A stretch of DNA of 64,000 bases. Origin: Glandiceps talaboti. Lineage: Eukaryota > Hemichordata > Enteropneusta > Spengelidae. Shown here one piece after another: positions 1 to 12,365 of this stretch. The notes beneath the pieces were generated by a model. It made no database searches, had not been told where the DNA came from, and was given only the letters and a program-made list of their open reading frames with translations. The first letter of the stretch is position 1. Each line of letters begins with the position of its first letter. Made by a program: the position numbers and the translations under genes. The DNA lies in assembly GCF_964340395.1 (NCBI RefSeq), contig NC_135549.1, positions 21,968,342 to 22,032,341 of the forward strand, read 5' to 3'.

Positions 1-2530
1 TATAAAAAGACATTAAAAAACAGTCCACAGTGTGAAACTGGCACATTAGTGTGGACAATGGTGATATAAAAGGATATTAAAAAACAGTTCACAGTGCGAA
101 ACTGGCACATTAGTGTGGACACAAAATGAAATGGGCCACAGTGCAAAACAAGGAAAATGGCAATTGAGAGGACACGTTGAAAACAGACAGTGGTTATATA
201 AAAATACATTAAAAAACAGTCCACAGTGCGAAACTGGCACATTAGTGTGGACACAAAATAAAATGGGCCACTGTGTGAAACAAGGAAAATGGCAAGTGAG
301 AGAGAGGACACGTTGCAAACAGACAGTGGTTATATAAAAAGACATTAAAAAACAGTCCATAGTGCGAAACTGGCACATTAGTGTGGACAATGGCGATATA
401 AAAGGACATTAAAAAACAGTCCATAGTGCAAAACTGGCACATTAGTGTGGACACAAAATGAAACGGGTCACAGTGTGAAATAAGAAAAGTTGCAAGTGAA
501 AGGACACGTTGAAAACAGACAGTGGTTATATAAAAGGATATTAAAAAACAGTCCACAGTGCGAAACTGGCACATTAGTGTGGACATAAAATGAAACGGGC
601 CACAGTGCGAAACAAGAAAAGTGGCAAGTGAGAGGACATGTTGAAAACAGACAGTGGTTATATAAAAAGACATTAAAAAACAGTCCACAGTGTGAAACTG
701 GCACATTAGTGTGGACACAAAATGAAATGGGCCACAGTGCGAAGCAAGGAAAAAGGGGATACGTTGAAAACAGACAATGGTTATATAAAAATACATTAAA
801 AAACAGTCCACAGTGCGAAACTGGCACATTAGTGTGGACACAAAATAAAATGGGCCACAGTGCAAAACAAGGAAAATGGCAATTGAGAGGATACGTTGAA
901 AACAGACAATGGTTATATAAAAATACATTAAAAAACAGTCCACAGTGCGAAACTGGCACATTAGTGTGGACACAAAATAAAATGGGCCACTGTGTGAAAC
1001 AAGGAAAATGGCAAGTGAGAGAGAGGACACGTTGCAAACAGACAGTGGTTATATAAAAAGACATTAAAAAACAGTCCACAGTGCGAAACTGGCACATTAG
1101 TGTGGACACAAAATGAAACGGGCCACAGTGGGAAACAAGAAAAGTGGCAAGTGAGAGGACATGTTGAAAACTGACAGTGGTTATATAAAAAGACATTAAA
1201 AAACAGTCCACAGTGCGAAACTGGCACATTAGTGTGGACAATGGCGATATAAAAGGACATTAAAAAACAGTCCATAGTGCAAAACTGGCACATTAGTGTG
1301 GACACAAAATGAAACGGGTCACAGTGTGAAATAAGAAAAGTTGCAAGTGAGAGGACACGTTGAAAACAGACAGTGGTTATATAAAAGGATATTAAAAAAC
1401 AGTCCACAGTGCGAAACTGGCACATTAGTGTGGACATAAAATGAAACGGGCCACAGTGCGAAACAAGAAAAGTGGCAAGTGAGAGGACATGTTGAAAACA
1501 GACAGTGGTTATATAAAAAGACATTAAAAAACAGTCCACAGTGTGAAACTGGCACATTAGTGTGGACAATGGTGATATAAAAGGATATTAAAAAACAGTT
1601 CACAGTGCGAAACTGGCACATTAGTGTGGACACAAAATGAAATGGGCCACAGTGCGAAACAAGGAAAATGGCAATTGAGAGGACACGTTGAAAACAGACA
1701 GTGGTTATATAAAAAGACATTAAAAAACTGTCCACAGTGCGAAACTGGCACATTAGTGTGGACACAAAATGAAACGGGCCACAGTGCGAAATAAGAAAAG
1801 TGGCAAGTGAGAGGACACGTTGAAAACAGACAGTGGTTATATAAAAGGATATTAAAAAACAGTCCACAGTGCGAAACTGGCACATTAGTGTGGACATAAA
1901 ATGAAACGGGCCACAGTGCGAAACAAGAAAAGTGGCAAGTGAGAGGACATGTTGAAAACAGACAGTGGTTATATAAAAAGACATTAAAAAACAGTCCACA
2001 GTGTGAAACTGGCACATTAGTGTGGACAATGGTGATATAAAAGGATATTAAAAAACAGTTCACAGTGCGAAACTGGCACATTAGTGTGGACACAAAATGA
2101 AATGGGCCACAGTGCGAAACAAGGAAAATGGCAATTGAGAGGACACGTTGAAAACAGACAGTGGTTATATAAAAAGACATTAAAAAAACGTCCACAGCGC
2201 GAAACTGGCACATTAGTGTGGGCAATGGCGATATAAAAAGACATTAAAAAACAGTCCACAGTGCGAAACTGGCACATTAGTGTGGATACAAAATAAAATG
2301 GGCCACAGTGCGAAACAAGGAAAATGACAAGTGAGAGGACACGTTGAAAACAGACAGTGGTTATATAAAAAGACATTAAAAAACAGTCCACAGTGCGAAA
2401 CTGGCACATTAGTGTGGACACAAAATGAAATGGGCCACAGTGCGAAACAAGGAAAATGGTAAGTGAGAGGACACGTTGAAAACAGACAATGGCGATATAA
2501 AATGACATTAAAAAATAGTCTACAGTTCAC
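1..2530. repeat. Tandem satellite array, ~126-136 bp units with ~62-64 bp truncated units
   Basis: Near-identical units built around the phrase CTGGCACATTAGTGTGGACA recur from the window edge to about 2,530. Full units are about 126-136 bp; shorter units of about 62-64 bp are interspersed. A higher-order period is visible: the variant phrase TGTGGACAATGGTGATATAA occurs at 1,561 and again at 2,021, 460 bp apart, and also near 50. Long stop-free frames (up to about 260 codons on the minus strand) run through the array because most units keep frame and lack stops; the peptides are pure repetition and I do not call them genes. The array is cut by the left edge, so its true size is unknown. Confidence 0.95.
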
Positions 2531-3430
2531 AGTTCAAAACTGGTACACTAGCGTGGACACAAAATGAAACAGGTCACAGTGCAAAACACAGTAAGTGGCG
2601 ATGTAAAACGACATGTAAATAAAAAGGACACTGATATGCAACGGACATAGTGTCAACCTTACAAACAGAGTAATAGGCGACACAGGACAAAGAACACTGG
2701 ACAAAGGAGGAGTGGCATAAACAACACAATAAATGATGTGTGAGCAAAACAAATACATACAGAAGATTCACAGCAACCTGTATAAAAGAAAGTGAAGTAG
2801 AGATCAATAGGACACATTATAAAACATGTGAAAAGAAAAATATCAAGGTGATTGTAAGGACAAGAAGAACCAGCCCACTGGGTTACAACCTGTTTGAACT
2901 TAAGTTAAAATGAAGAGTTGTAACATGGAAGTGTAACTCATGTTACCCCTAGATGTATGTTATGAGGATATCCCCTAGATGACATAAAAGGATACCACTA
3001 CTCTGATAATGGTAGTAATCTGTGATAACTATTAAAAGTACATCACATGTACCAGACTACTGTCATAACTGCAGAAGACATCTCTCGGAATTGAAGTTCA
3101 CCAAGTCAGTTATCATACACTGACTAGAAGAGGAATACTGTACTGAAGATTGGACATCCACCAAAACGTGATAATCAGATGGTCATTGGCCAAGCAGTGA
3201 GTACATGCTTTGGTCAATGGCTGTCATCAGCGTATGTAACCTGCAGATTACCACGCGTGTACAATTGCGTATAGTTTGTAAACTGATCAAACACGTGGTG
3301 TTACTTGGTTGCAAACTGCTAAAACCTTATTGGTTCACAGAAATCTTGAACGATTTTTCTATCTGTTCTACATGTAAATATGTCTTGCTATAGTGGTCAG
3401 TTATAAACTGCAAGCCACTATGCAAGCTAT
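2531..3430. other. Degenerate satellite edge, then unique sequence with no gene seen
   Basis: Positions 2,531-2,620 are decayed satellite-like sequence. The rest is AT-rich and I see no coding exon, RNA gene or clear repeat in it. Confidence 0.5.
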
Positions 3431-4697
3431 TTTCGATGAACAGATGCAGCGCAGCGAATCTGGTTATCTGCAATCTTATAAAGAAGGTAGGTCTTGTTTG
3501 AGTAAAGCAATGGCTTTACTTGTTAATACCCATATAAATCTCTTTTTCTCTTTTTGTCTACACAGATAACAATGAAGAAGGACTCTAACGCTGAAAGATT
3601 TCAAGAAAAAGAATATCAAAGGCAAGTACCTATATAATTTTGTTCATTTTTCAATAATGCTTTTTCCTCATTCTTTCAGATCACTGGAAATGCTGATGAA
3701 GTTATTAGAAGATGAAGCATATAAGTAAGTTTCAAATCTTTGAGTCCTTTCAAATTTTATGTTTTTGTCAGTCATGAAAAAATGTTTTCTCAGTACAGGC
3801 TTGTGTAGTCGGAAAATGATGGATGAGAAACCCAAAATCTTTTGTATATTTATATATCTGAATAACCCGTTGTTAGATCACCATACATTTAAATAAACCA
3901 TGGCATGCAGTATTTCTCTTCTCCTCTCAGGTAACACAATTGAGTCATAATTGATGAAGAAGGATGCTGCTGAAGAAACTTTATTAAAAGAAAAAAATAT
4001 GAGAGGTATGTAGCTATATATTATTTCTATTCAGTTTATTTGATAATGTGTTTACCCTATTTTTCAATCACACCCAGGAATGATGAAGAAAGCTAGCGAA
4101 GAATGTTATTAAAAGAAGAGGACAAGTAAGTTTCTTATTTTGCAATCTTGATGTTCTGATACAATCAATCATTAGTCTCTCAAAGGGGGACTATTCCAAT
4201 GGGCTCCACCCACCTTTTTGTCCATGCCTGCATGCGTCTCTCTGTTTGTAGTACATCATTTCTCAGGCGACAATATTTGTAGTTAAAAATAAACACTGCA
4301 TAACTCAAAAACTGCAATACCCATGACACTTCATTCAAGTGTCTACCCCATGTTATCAGATTCAAGCTATGTTTGGAGACCTTGACCTTCAGGGCCAATT
4401 ATCAAAATCCAGCCAATTCCTACCTATCACACACATTGTAGTGTTTACACATTGCCAATTTCTTTTAAATCATGTTTACAAGTAATGTGAAGAAAAGAAT
4501 TAGACATTGTTTTTTGTGCTAATATAATTTCTATTGAATGGCAGCCATATTTGGAGCCAAGTTCTTTTAAATCATGTCTCCATTCTGTCACATAGAAGTA
4601 AAGTACCGGGTACAAATGTATTTCGGGGGGGGGGGGGGGGGGTCTTCTATGAAGACTTGTCAGTTCATAAAACAAGCAGTTTGTGCTTGTATTCCAG

Positions 4698-4781
4698 ATC
4701 ATGCTCAAACCCCAGGAACTTGTATCACCAGAATTAATGAAGGAAGCTCAAGAAAAAAGTTATCAGAAGATAAAGAAGATA
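4698..4781 (+). other. Open mini-exon-like module, phase 1-1
   Basis: This block lies between ATTCCAG and GTAAGT. At 84 nt it is symmetric (phase 1-1), so it could be inserted or skipped without a frameshift. Read as x+AT it is open and gives a peptide beginning DHAQTPGTCITRI and ending in RKKLSEDKED. The phase-0 frame is also open. The block resembles the module at 6,999-7,079 in length, phase and the basic-acidic end of its peptide. Function unknown. Confidence 0.35.
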
Positions 4782-5666
4782 GTAAGTTTCAAGTCTTACA
4801 GTCTCTTCAAAATGTATGATTCTCTAAGTCGTGAAGAAATTTTTTCTCACTGGATGGTTTTATCAAAGATTGTGTAGAGGGAAAGTGATGGTTAAGAGAG
4901 CCAAAATGTTTTCTTTATAGATCTGAAAACACCATTGTTGGATCACCATAGATATAAATAATCCATGTAAATCTGTATTTCACTTCTCTACTCAGGTAAC
5001 ACACAATTGACTCAACATTGAAGAAAACACTGCTGAAGAAAGTCTAAAGGAAAAGAATATCAAAAGTAAATACCTATATATTTCTGTACAATTTATTTGA
5101 TAATGTTTTTTTCTTCATTTTCAGATAATACCCATGTGTCACTTCGGAAAAGGTGTGAAAGAACAATTTGTTTTAGGGCATTTGTGTGCTTAGAGGGTTT
5201 GGTCAAATGGTTTATAAATAAACATCAAAACATGGCGCTTGGCGTCAATAGGAGGATGCCAGGTGTGGATAGCAGGGTGCCACACCCTGCTAAAACTCTT
5301 GGTGGAGAATACTGTACCACTACTTCTATCTATATATATATAGGCCTATTGACCATGTTTCCTTAGATTTACAGATTTATTGTTTCTGACATGTGATTGA
5401 TTGATATAAAATTATGAGAGCAAGGTATGTATATATATATTATTTCTTTTCAGTTTATTTAATAAAATGTCTTTGCCATATTTTTTAGATCACACCGAGG
5501 AACGATGAAGAAAGCTAGCTTAGAATGTTATTAAAAGAAGAGGACAAGTAAGTTTCTTATTTTTCAATCTTGATCTTCTAATCACTCCTAAAATGAATCA
5601 TTAGTCTCTAAAAGGGGGACTATTAGAATGGGATCCACCCACTGTTTTTGTCCATGCCTGCATGCA

Positions 5667-5669
<3 letters not shown>

Positions 5670-5703
<34 letters not shown>
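5670..5703. repeat. (TCTG)n microsatellite
   Basis: Run of TCTG/TGTC tetranucleotides inside the duplicated module region. The paralogous segment near 4,230 lacks this expansion. Confidence 0.9.
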
Positions 5704-6748
5704 GCGTAATACATCATTTCTCAGACATGCTGTTTCCAATTTCTTTCAAACCTGGCACAAAGGTGACATGTCACCTGGGACATACACAAAGTTGACCAAA
5801 GAGGTCGGTTATTGAAATGCAGCCATTTCCTGCATAAGTATCTATTTCTTGCCATTAAATTATTTTAAATCATGTTGTGTTCAGTCACATAGAAGTCAAG
5901 TATTTGAGGGGGTCTGTACCTTCCATGAAGTCTTGCTAGCTTTTTTTAGTTCGAACAGACAAGCAGAACAGTTTGCAACTGGTGACCACTAGTTCTACTT
6001 AAGTAAACACGCTCTCCTAATTCAATTAAATTTGGTACATACTTCAAACATTACTAATTGTATATGTTCTGTTAATGTTGCATTCAAACAATTATTGTGT
6101 GTAGGAACAAAAATCTAAAGACTTTGCCCTTATGGAAGGCTTTCAGTTTAAATGTGCTTGGTATTCTGTTCAATTCAGTTCATATTAATGTTTTCTTTGT
6201 TTACAGATCTTACCCATGAAGAACTAATATGACCAGAATTGAAGAGGATTATGCTATAGAAGAAAGTTATCAAGCAAGAAGAAGAAGACATAAGTAAGTG
6301 TCAAATATTGCAATCTCTTCAAAGTTAGTTTTAATAACCCTGACCCCTTGATCGTGATGCCGATGTTCAAAGTGAAAAAGCCAAAATTATTCAAAGTGTG
6401 GATGTGTTTTGCATGATGCAGGTGATTTTCTAGGTCACAGTAGACACTATTGCAACAAACGTTAGTGTTGTGTCTTTTTACGTTGATTGCGACAGGGGTA
6501 CATACATGGTTATGAATCAATATAAAAACAATCGACTCTCAGTAACATGTTGGAAAGCAAAACATACAATAAGACGACGCATTGTTTTCCAAGAAAAATT
6601 ACAATCATACTGTGGATATTTTATGATGTGAAGCTAGCTTGCCTCCTTAGGTAAAACATCATTTTCAAAGCATTTTGTGTGTTTTCCTTTGTACAGTTTC
6701 ACTTTGATCATGCCGCCACACTTGTACCACAGGGAACCCAGGAACCGA

Positions 6749-6860
6749 AACAAACAAATAAATAAACAAACAAACAAATAAATAAATAAATAAATGAATG
6801 AATGAATGAATGAATGAACAAGTATAGGAACAAATAAAATAATTAAATAAACCAGCAAAT
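6749..6860. repeat. AAAC/AAAT/GAAT tetranucleotide microsatellite
   Basis: Compound run of AAAC, AAAT and GAAT tetranucleotides. Confidence 0.9.
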
Positions 6861-6998
6861 AAACAGATACTCATGGAGGTATACTAGATATGGTTTTTTC
6901 CTATACCATCACTACAAAATAGTGATGGTATAGGAAAAGTTATAGAGGGAAAGTTACGTTTTTGACCAAGACTTAATAATGTGTTTCCTTGTTTTTAG

Positions 6999-7079
6999 AT
7001 CATGCCAATGCTGCCAAGAAAATGTATTACCACAATTTAAGCTGTCGAAAAAAGCTATTATCAGAGAAAGAAGAGAAAA
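6999..7079 (+). other. Open mini-exon-like module with a GC donor, phase 1-1
   Basis: This block follows GTTTTTAG and ends at a GCAAGT donor. At 81 nt it is again phase 1-1. The open frame starts DHANAAKKMYYHN and ends CRKKLLSEKEEK, matching the RKKLSEDKED end of the module at 4,698. Use of a GC donor is inferred from the phase match and from the same GCAAGT context at 3,621. Function unknown. Confidence 0.33.
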
Positions 7080-7667
7080 GCAAGTATTATAATGAGCGGT
7101 TTGGTAATAATCTTTTTTATTTTATGTACTTGTCAGTCACAAGGAAATTGTTTTCTTGATAGATGTTTTATTGAGGTTTGTGTTGAGGGAAAATCTCGGT
7201 TAAGAGTCCTGCAATACTTTCTATATTTATCTGAATTCACCATTGTTGGATCAGCATACGTGTAAATAAACAAATACCTGTGTTCATCATTCTACATCTG
7301 ATGATTTTTAGTACCATTTCAGTTGATTATGTAGTTGATATAAAAGTCTCGTAGGTAATTTACTCAGAATTACAGATGGAAGTTCCTGACATGGGATCAT
7401 AAAAAAAGATGAGAACAAGTGTTTTTGAGTTGTATTTCAGTTCTGTTCAGTTCATAAAATGTTTCTCCTGGTATTTCAGATCATACTTGTACGTCAGGAA
7501 TTTGTATTACTGGAATTGAAGAAGAAATCTGAAGAAAACAGGATGAAGTAAGTTTTTTTTGTGTTTTTTTGTTTGTTTGTTTGTTTGTTTGTTTGTTTTT
7601 GGTTTTTAAAAAAAAAATTTGTGCTTGGAATTCATCCCAGCGATTTTCTGTTATGCAGACAAATACA

Positions 7668-8078
7668 CACAAACAAACAAACAAACACAAATGCTACAGA
7701 GATCCATTTGGGTTTGGGACTATATGACAGGGCTATGTAGCACATACGCTCTATATGACGTTGCTGTGGAACTGTCAAGGCTTTCCCAGTCAGTCCACAG
7801 GCTATCCCAGAGTCACCCGGCAAACATAGCACCTGCGGGCTCCGTGTGAGTAATCGTCCCCGACTTTTTGAGTCATTACTCCAGGAGTCCCCTCAAATTC
7901 GCACTCGTCTTGTGAGTGAGACACGACTGAGTGATACAGCCTACCCATCGAGTCTGTAGAACACTCACCCTTGGTTTGGGTCGGTCACAGAAAAAGCCCC
8001 TGTTTCCAGTGGGATTCGAACCCGTGACCTCCCGATTGCTAATCCTGTGTGCTAACCACTATGCTACAGGGAGCCGGT
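7668..8078 (-). mobile_element. tRNA-derived SINE, minus strand
   Basis: Read on the minus strand, the 5' head at 8,078-7,990 has tRNA-like Pol III boxes: an A box TAGCATAGTGGTTAGC (8,066-8,051) and a B box GGTTCGAATCC (8,022-8,012), spaced as in a tRNA. A GC-richer body follows, and the element ends in a (TTTG)n tail near 7,690-7,668. This is the standard layout of a tRNA-head SINE. The head does not fold as a clean functional tRNA, so I do not call a tRNA gene. Confidence 0.7.
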
Positions 8079-9200
8079 TTGACATCTTGCCATCAGTTGA
8101 ATTGTTGTCTATATCCACTTGAAAATAACCCAAAGCTCACTGCCTGTACTGAATGGAGTAGCCAGCTGTTGGTTTAAGCATGGATGTATCACTAATACAT
8201 CCATGTTTTAAGACACTGGCTATGGACCAGATAAGAGCTTGCAAAGAAGTGTGTTAGTCTTTAAAGTTTTATTGATGGAAGGTCTGTCCATTCATTTACA
8301 TCTTTGTATTTATTATTTGTAATTTGGAATAATATTTGCATGAGCTTTACTTTGAATTAATATTGAATTATGTCAGTGATTTTTCGATTGCAGGAATCAA
8401 GAAACTCTCATGAGCACTTTGAATGCGCTGCACATAAAGAACTGTACCAAAGATTGTACATAGGTGTACTTATTCATAGACATCTGATTCATCACCATGA
8501 AAACATATCACTGTCAACATGCATGCCAGCCTGGAGGGGAGCCATAGGCATGTACATGCTAGATATTATCAAAGACAGTAACCTATGACTTTGACCTTCA
8601 TATTCAAGGTCAGCTAGCAATTTACTCCATACTGTTAATATTTTGTACAGACAAATTTAAGTATATTGTAAACATACCTTTTAGATGAGCTTTCTGTGTA
8701 AAAACTGACCTTTGCCCTTGACTGTCAGGATATTATGAACTTAATTACCATCAACTTGTACAAGCAGATTTTGGACACTGATTAACATTACATTCCTGCT
8801 ATTGTCCTTGAACATAATAGAACACAACTAGTTTGTTTGCTTTTATCACAAGGCCAGTTGGTTTGTTAAGTTAGGTAATGGTAATACTTTGGTGTAATTA
8901 TAAATTTATGTTCACTGTGAAATAATCAGATATCTGGTATTTAATTCTCTTTCTCCCAACTAGTAGTTAGTTGTGTACAAACAAATATCCTACAACCACT
9001 GGGAGAAAGAGGATTAAAGTCATCTGAAAATTGAAATTTTTGATTAAATGGTTATAAGAACTTTAGAACCAGCTGATTAGTATACAGTTGGATGGGGAAC
9101 TATTTACATCAGAAAATTGTGAAATTTAAGTAACATGATACAAATCTTCATTGTACTTCAAATGATAGACTTTGTTGCTTAATTTGTGCAAGCTTTGATC
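8079..9200. other. Intergenic, possible last mini-exon at 8,393-8,463
   Basis: Mostly unique AT-rich sequence. At 8,393 a pyrimidine-rich tract plus CAG precedes a short frame that ends in TAG at 8,461-8,463. It could be the 3' terminal exon of the module array, but the phase link is not continuous through the preceding modules. Nothing else is supported here. Confidence 0.25.
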
Positions 9201-9204
9201 ACTC

Positions 9205-9315
9205 CTTTAACCTTCTTTATGTAACCTTAACCTGAACTATAACCTTTAACCTATAACCTTACCCTAACAATAACACTAACACTAACACTAACACTAACAC
9301 TAACATTAATCCCAA
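9205..9315. repeat. Degenerate telomere-like / (ACTAAC)n tract
   Basis: A run of CCTTAACC, CCTAAC and ACACTAAC units. It is reminiscent of decayed interstitial (CCCTAA)n and ends as a hexanucleotide ACTAAC microsatellite. Confidence 0.55.
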
Positions 9316-9644
9316 CTAATATATAATAAAAGTAACTCTAACTATCTTTCGGTGGTCGTTAAGTTTGCACAAAGAAACCAGGCAACTTGTCTAGTATTTG
9401 TAGTACAATGATAATCGTGAGATTTACTAAACAACACTTTATGGGGAGTCACACAGGTTATATGTTTGTTTATCCTTCATATAATAGTGGGGTTTTTTCG
9501 CATGGGTTGGTTGTTCATATTTGGTTGCTTAAACTTTACAATACCCTTTGTATTACCACTGCCATTCTTTATACAAAGTATTTGAAAAGTATGTCCATCC
9601 CAAATGAAAAGTATCTCTCTCCCCTATATGAAAATGCTTTTCAT

Positions 9645-10760
9645 ATAGATGTAGGGGATTGATGTACTCTTCATTTAGGGGATGGATGTACTATAAATCT
9701 AGGGAAGTTTTATTTAGAGGCTGGAATTGTACTTTTTATTTAGGGGATAGATGTACTTTATATGTAGGGGAGAAAAATATTTTATTTAGGGGATGGATGT
9801 ACTTTATATTTAGGGGAGAAAAATATTTTATTTAGGGGATGGATGTACTTTTTATTTAGGGGATAGATGTACTTTATCTTTAGGAAATGGATGTACTTTA
9901 TATTTAGGGGAGAGAAATATTTTATTTAGGGGATGATGTACTTTTTATTTAGGGGATGGATGTACTTTACATTTAGGGGATAGAAATATTTTATTTAGGG
10001 AATGGATGTACTTTACATTTAGGGGATAGAAATATTTTATTTAGGGGATGGATGTACTTTTTATTTAGTGGATAGAAATATTTTATTTAGGGGATGGATG
10101 TACTTTACATTTAGGGGATAGAAATATTTTATTTAGGGGATGGATGTACTTTACATTTAGGGGATTGATGCACTTAATATTTAGGGGAGAGAAATATTTT
10201 ATTTAGGGGATGGATGTACTTTGTATTAATGGGAGAGATATTTTTTATTTAGGGGATGGATGTACTTTATATTAAGGGGAGAGAATTATTTTATTTAGGG
10301 GATGGATTGGGTTTTATTTAGGGGATGGATGTACTTTATATTTAGGGGATGGATGTACTTTTTATTTAGGGTTGGGTGTACTTTTTATTTAGGGGAGAGA
10401 AATATTTTATTTAGGGGATGGATGTACTTTTTATTTAGGGGATGGATGGACTTTTTATTTAGGGGATGGGTGTACTGTTTATTGAGGGGAGAGAAATATT
10501 TTATTTAGGGGATGGGTGTACTTTATATTAAGGGGAGAGAAATGTTTTATGTAGGGGATGGATGTAATTTATATTAAGGGGAGAGAAATATTTTATTTAG
10601 GGGATGGATGTACTTTATATTAAGGGGAGAGAAATATTTTATTTAGGGGATGGATGTACTTTATATTAAGGGGAGAGAAATATTTTATTTAGGGGATGGA
10701 TGTACTTTTTATTAAGGGGAGAGTATTATATTTTATTTAGGGGATGGATGTACTTTATGG
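9645..10760. repeat. Minisatellite with TTTAGGGGATGGATGTACTT core
   Basis: About 1.1 kb of alternating short units: one carries ATTTAGGGGATGGATGTACT and the other carries AGGGGAGAGAAATATTTTAT. Most of the tract is about 45-50 bp dimers of the two; some stretches carry only the first. Frames through it are repetitive and are not genes. Confidence 0.95.
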
Positions 10761-11099
10761 ATGCAATTGCGATATATGCCTACGCTTTTCCATAGTTTTT
10801 AAAATATTTTTTATCTCTGGTTTTTAATGCGGGGCCAAGTTTGGGTTAACAATGCCTTAGTAACCCCTGTTGTTATAGAAATGATCATGTAACCACTTTT
10901 GTATTGTACTTGCATGTAGAGTATTTTATAAAAGTCTGATATTAAAACAATATGGTTGCAGCTTGTCAACGATGTCTGTTTGTGTGTGAAGCCCATGGGT
11001 GTAAGTAAATGCAATAGATTACTTTGGTGAGATCACTTTTGACAAGTTTAGAAAGACACAAACTAAAACTATTATAATAGTTGTATATATTGTGACATG

Positions 11100-11610
11100 A
11101 CATATCAATGTCCATAGCTTAAGTTGCTCTAGTCAATCTGTGAATGGATTACACACACAATGCAGTGTATGGATAAATCACATACAACTTTTGATTCAGT
11201 GTGGACTCCATGTGTATGTGGTAGAGACTCCGTGTTGACACTCTCTTCAGTACAACATGGCTAGTGATGTTACCCCAGGCTGTAAGAACTGATCACTCCC
11301 TTAACTTGATCTAGTCAATCTATGAATGGACATTGATATGACTACACTCACAACACAATGTATGTATCAATCAAATACAACTTTCGATTCAGTGTGGACT
11401 CCATGTGTATGTGGTAAAGACTCGGTGTTGACACTGTCGTCATTAGTACAACATGGCTCATGATGTTACCCCAGGCTGTAAAAACTGATCACTCCCTTTA
11501 CTTGATCTAGTCAATCTATGAATGGACATTAATATGACTACACACACAACACAATGTATGTATCAATCAAATACAACTTCAAGTGTGCATGGTAAAGACT
11601 TTTCTATTTA
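11100..11610. repeat. About 2.5 tandem copies of a ~180-196 bp unit
   Basis: The phrase AGTCAATCTATGAATGG starts near 11,131 (variant), 11,313 and 11,509. Each copy continues through a 'tgtggactccatgtgtatgtgg' region and ends in 'gatcactccctt'. The third copy is truncated. Confidence 0.9.
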
Positions 11611-12020
11611 TTTCACCAGAAATTGTACAAAGGGTACATAACAGAAAAAAAAGAGGAGCAGGAAAAACAAATAAGTCAATAAGCTACAAGTTCTGACAAA
11701 ATTACTTCCAGCTAATAATTACACTAAAACTAAAAGAAAATGAAAAAAAGAAGAGCAAAATATTCCATGGATATAGTCCACTGAGTTGACATGTATAATG
11801 TACATACATGTATATGTAATAAACTACAACAAAAATGTTTTTTGTTTGGTTCCACCTTAATCTTGTCAAATGTATGGGTGCTACACTTGTAATATAGTCA
11901 CTGTACACTCAAATTTTCATTTTTGTCTGAATTTGCATATTTTGGAATATATAATTAGTTTGTTTGTAAACCACCCTCCCTCCTTGATTTTCCAATCTCA
12001 GGGTGATGTCAAACACAGAA

Positions 12021-12365
12021 CACATAACGGCTTGCTCAATTCAAACGAAATTTTGAAGACGTATTCCGTAGGGTAATGGCAAGACTTAATTAGGTTTTGG
12101 TAAAAATCTCGTGAATACTAATGAGCAATTTATGTAATTAATGATTTTCGGTAATTATATCTCAAGAATGCACGCTTCAAATTCATTATAACTCGGTACA
12201 CACATTCGCGATACCAAAGCGCACCTGCCCTGAAAATATTACTAATATAGCTTTTAGTTTTAATAAGTTATTGGCATATTTTTTAATTGGCCACAAAAAG
12301 AAAAAAATAGTTTCTTGTCAGGAAATATCGTCTAAAGTGGTGCGACTTTATCACATAACGGCTTG
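12021..12365. mobile_element. ~317 bp insertion with a perfect 14-bp target-site duplication
   Basis: CACATAACGGCTTG occurs at 12,021-12,034 and again at 12,352-12,365, bracketing 317 bp. A perfect 14-nt flanking duplication is typical of target-primed retrotransposition. Part of the insert resembles sequence at about 14,520-14,700, just after a TCTG run, which suggests an interspersed repeat family. No coding capacity. Confidence 0.6.

Larger units (their letters stand above)
3436..8463 (+). other. Tandemly duplicated array of mini-exon-like modules (gene or decayed gene, unknown function)
   Basis: About ten short blocks (45-90 bp) each sit between a pyrimidine-rich AG acceptor and a GTAAGT- or GCAAGT-type donor, at about 3,566, 3,680, 3,932, 4,080, 4,698, 4,997, 5,126, 5,491, 6,208, 6,999 and 7,480. 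The intervening sequence is duplicated too: about 4,080-4,290 is repeated at about 5,500-5,720, and a phrase near 'ggatcaccata' recurs at 3,879, 4,946 and 7,246. A possible chain starts with an ATG at 3,436 (exon 3,436-3,486), continues with 3,566-3,621 (GC donor) and 3,680-3,724 in matching phase, and then meets a stop. Encoded peptides are Lys/Glu-rich. Several modules carry stops or frameshifts, so the array may be a decayed gene or alternative exons. No family is recognised. Confidence 0.4.

Noticed and set aside
242-2508. Long minus-strand frames (up to 262 codons) with repeating Cys/Phe-rich peptides
   Set aside because: They are translations of a tandem satellite; several frames are open at once, and there are no splice or start signals distinct from the repeat.
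8000-8075. Possible functional tRNA gene (A and B boxes present)
   Set aside because: The anticodon stem does not fold properly and the sequence continues into a SINE body with a TTTG tail.
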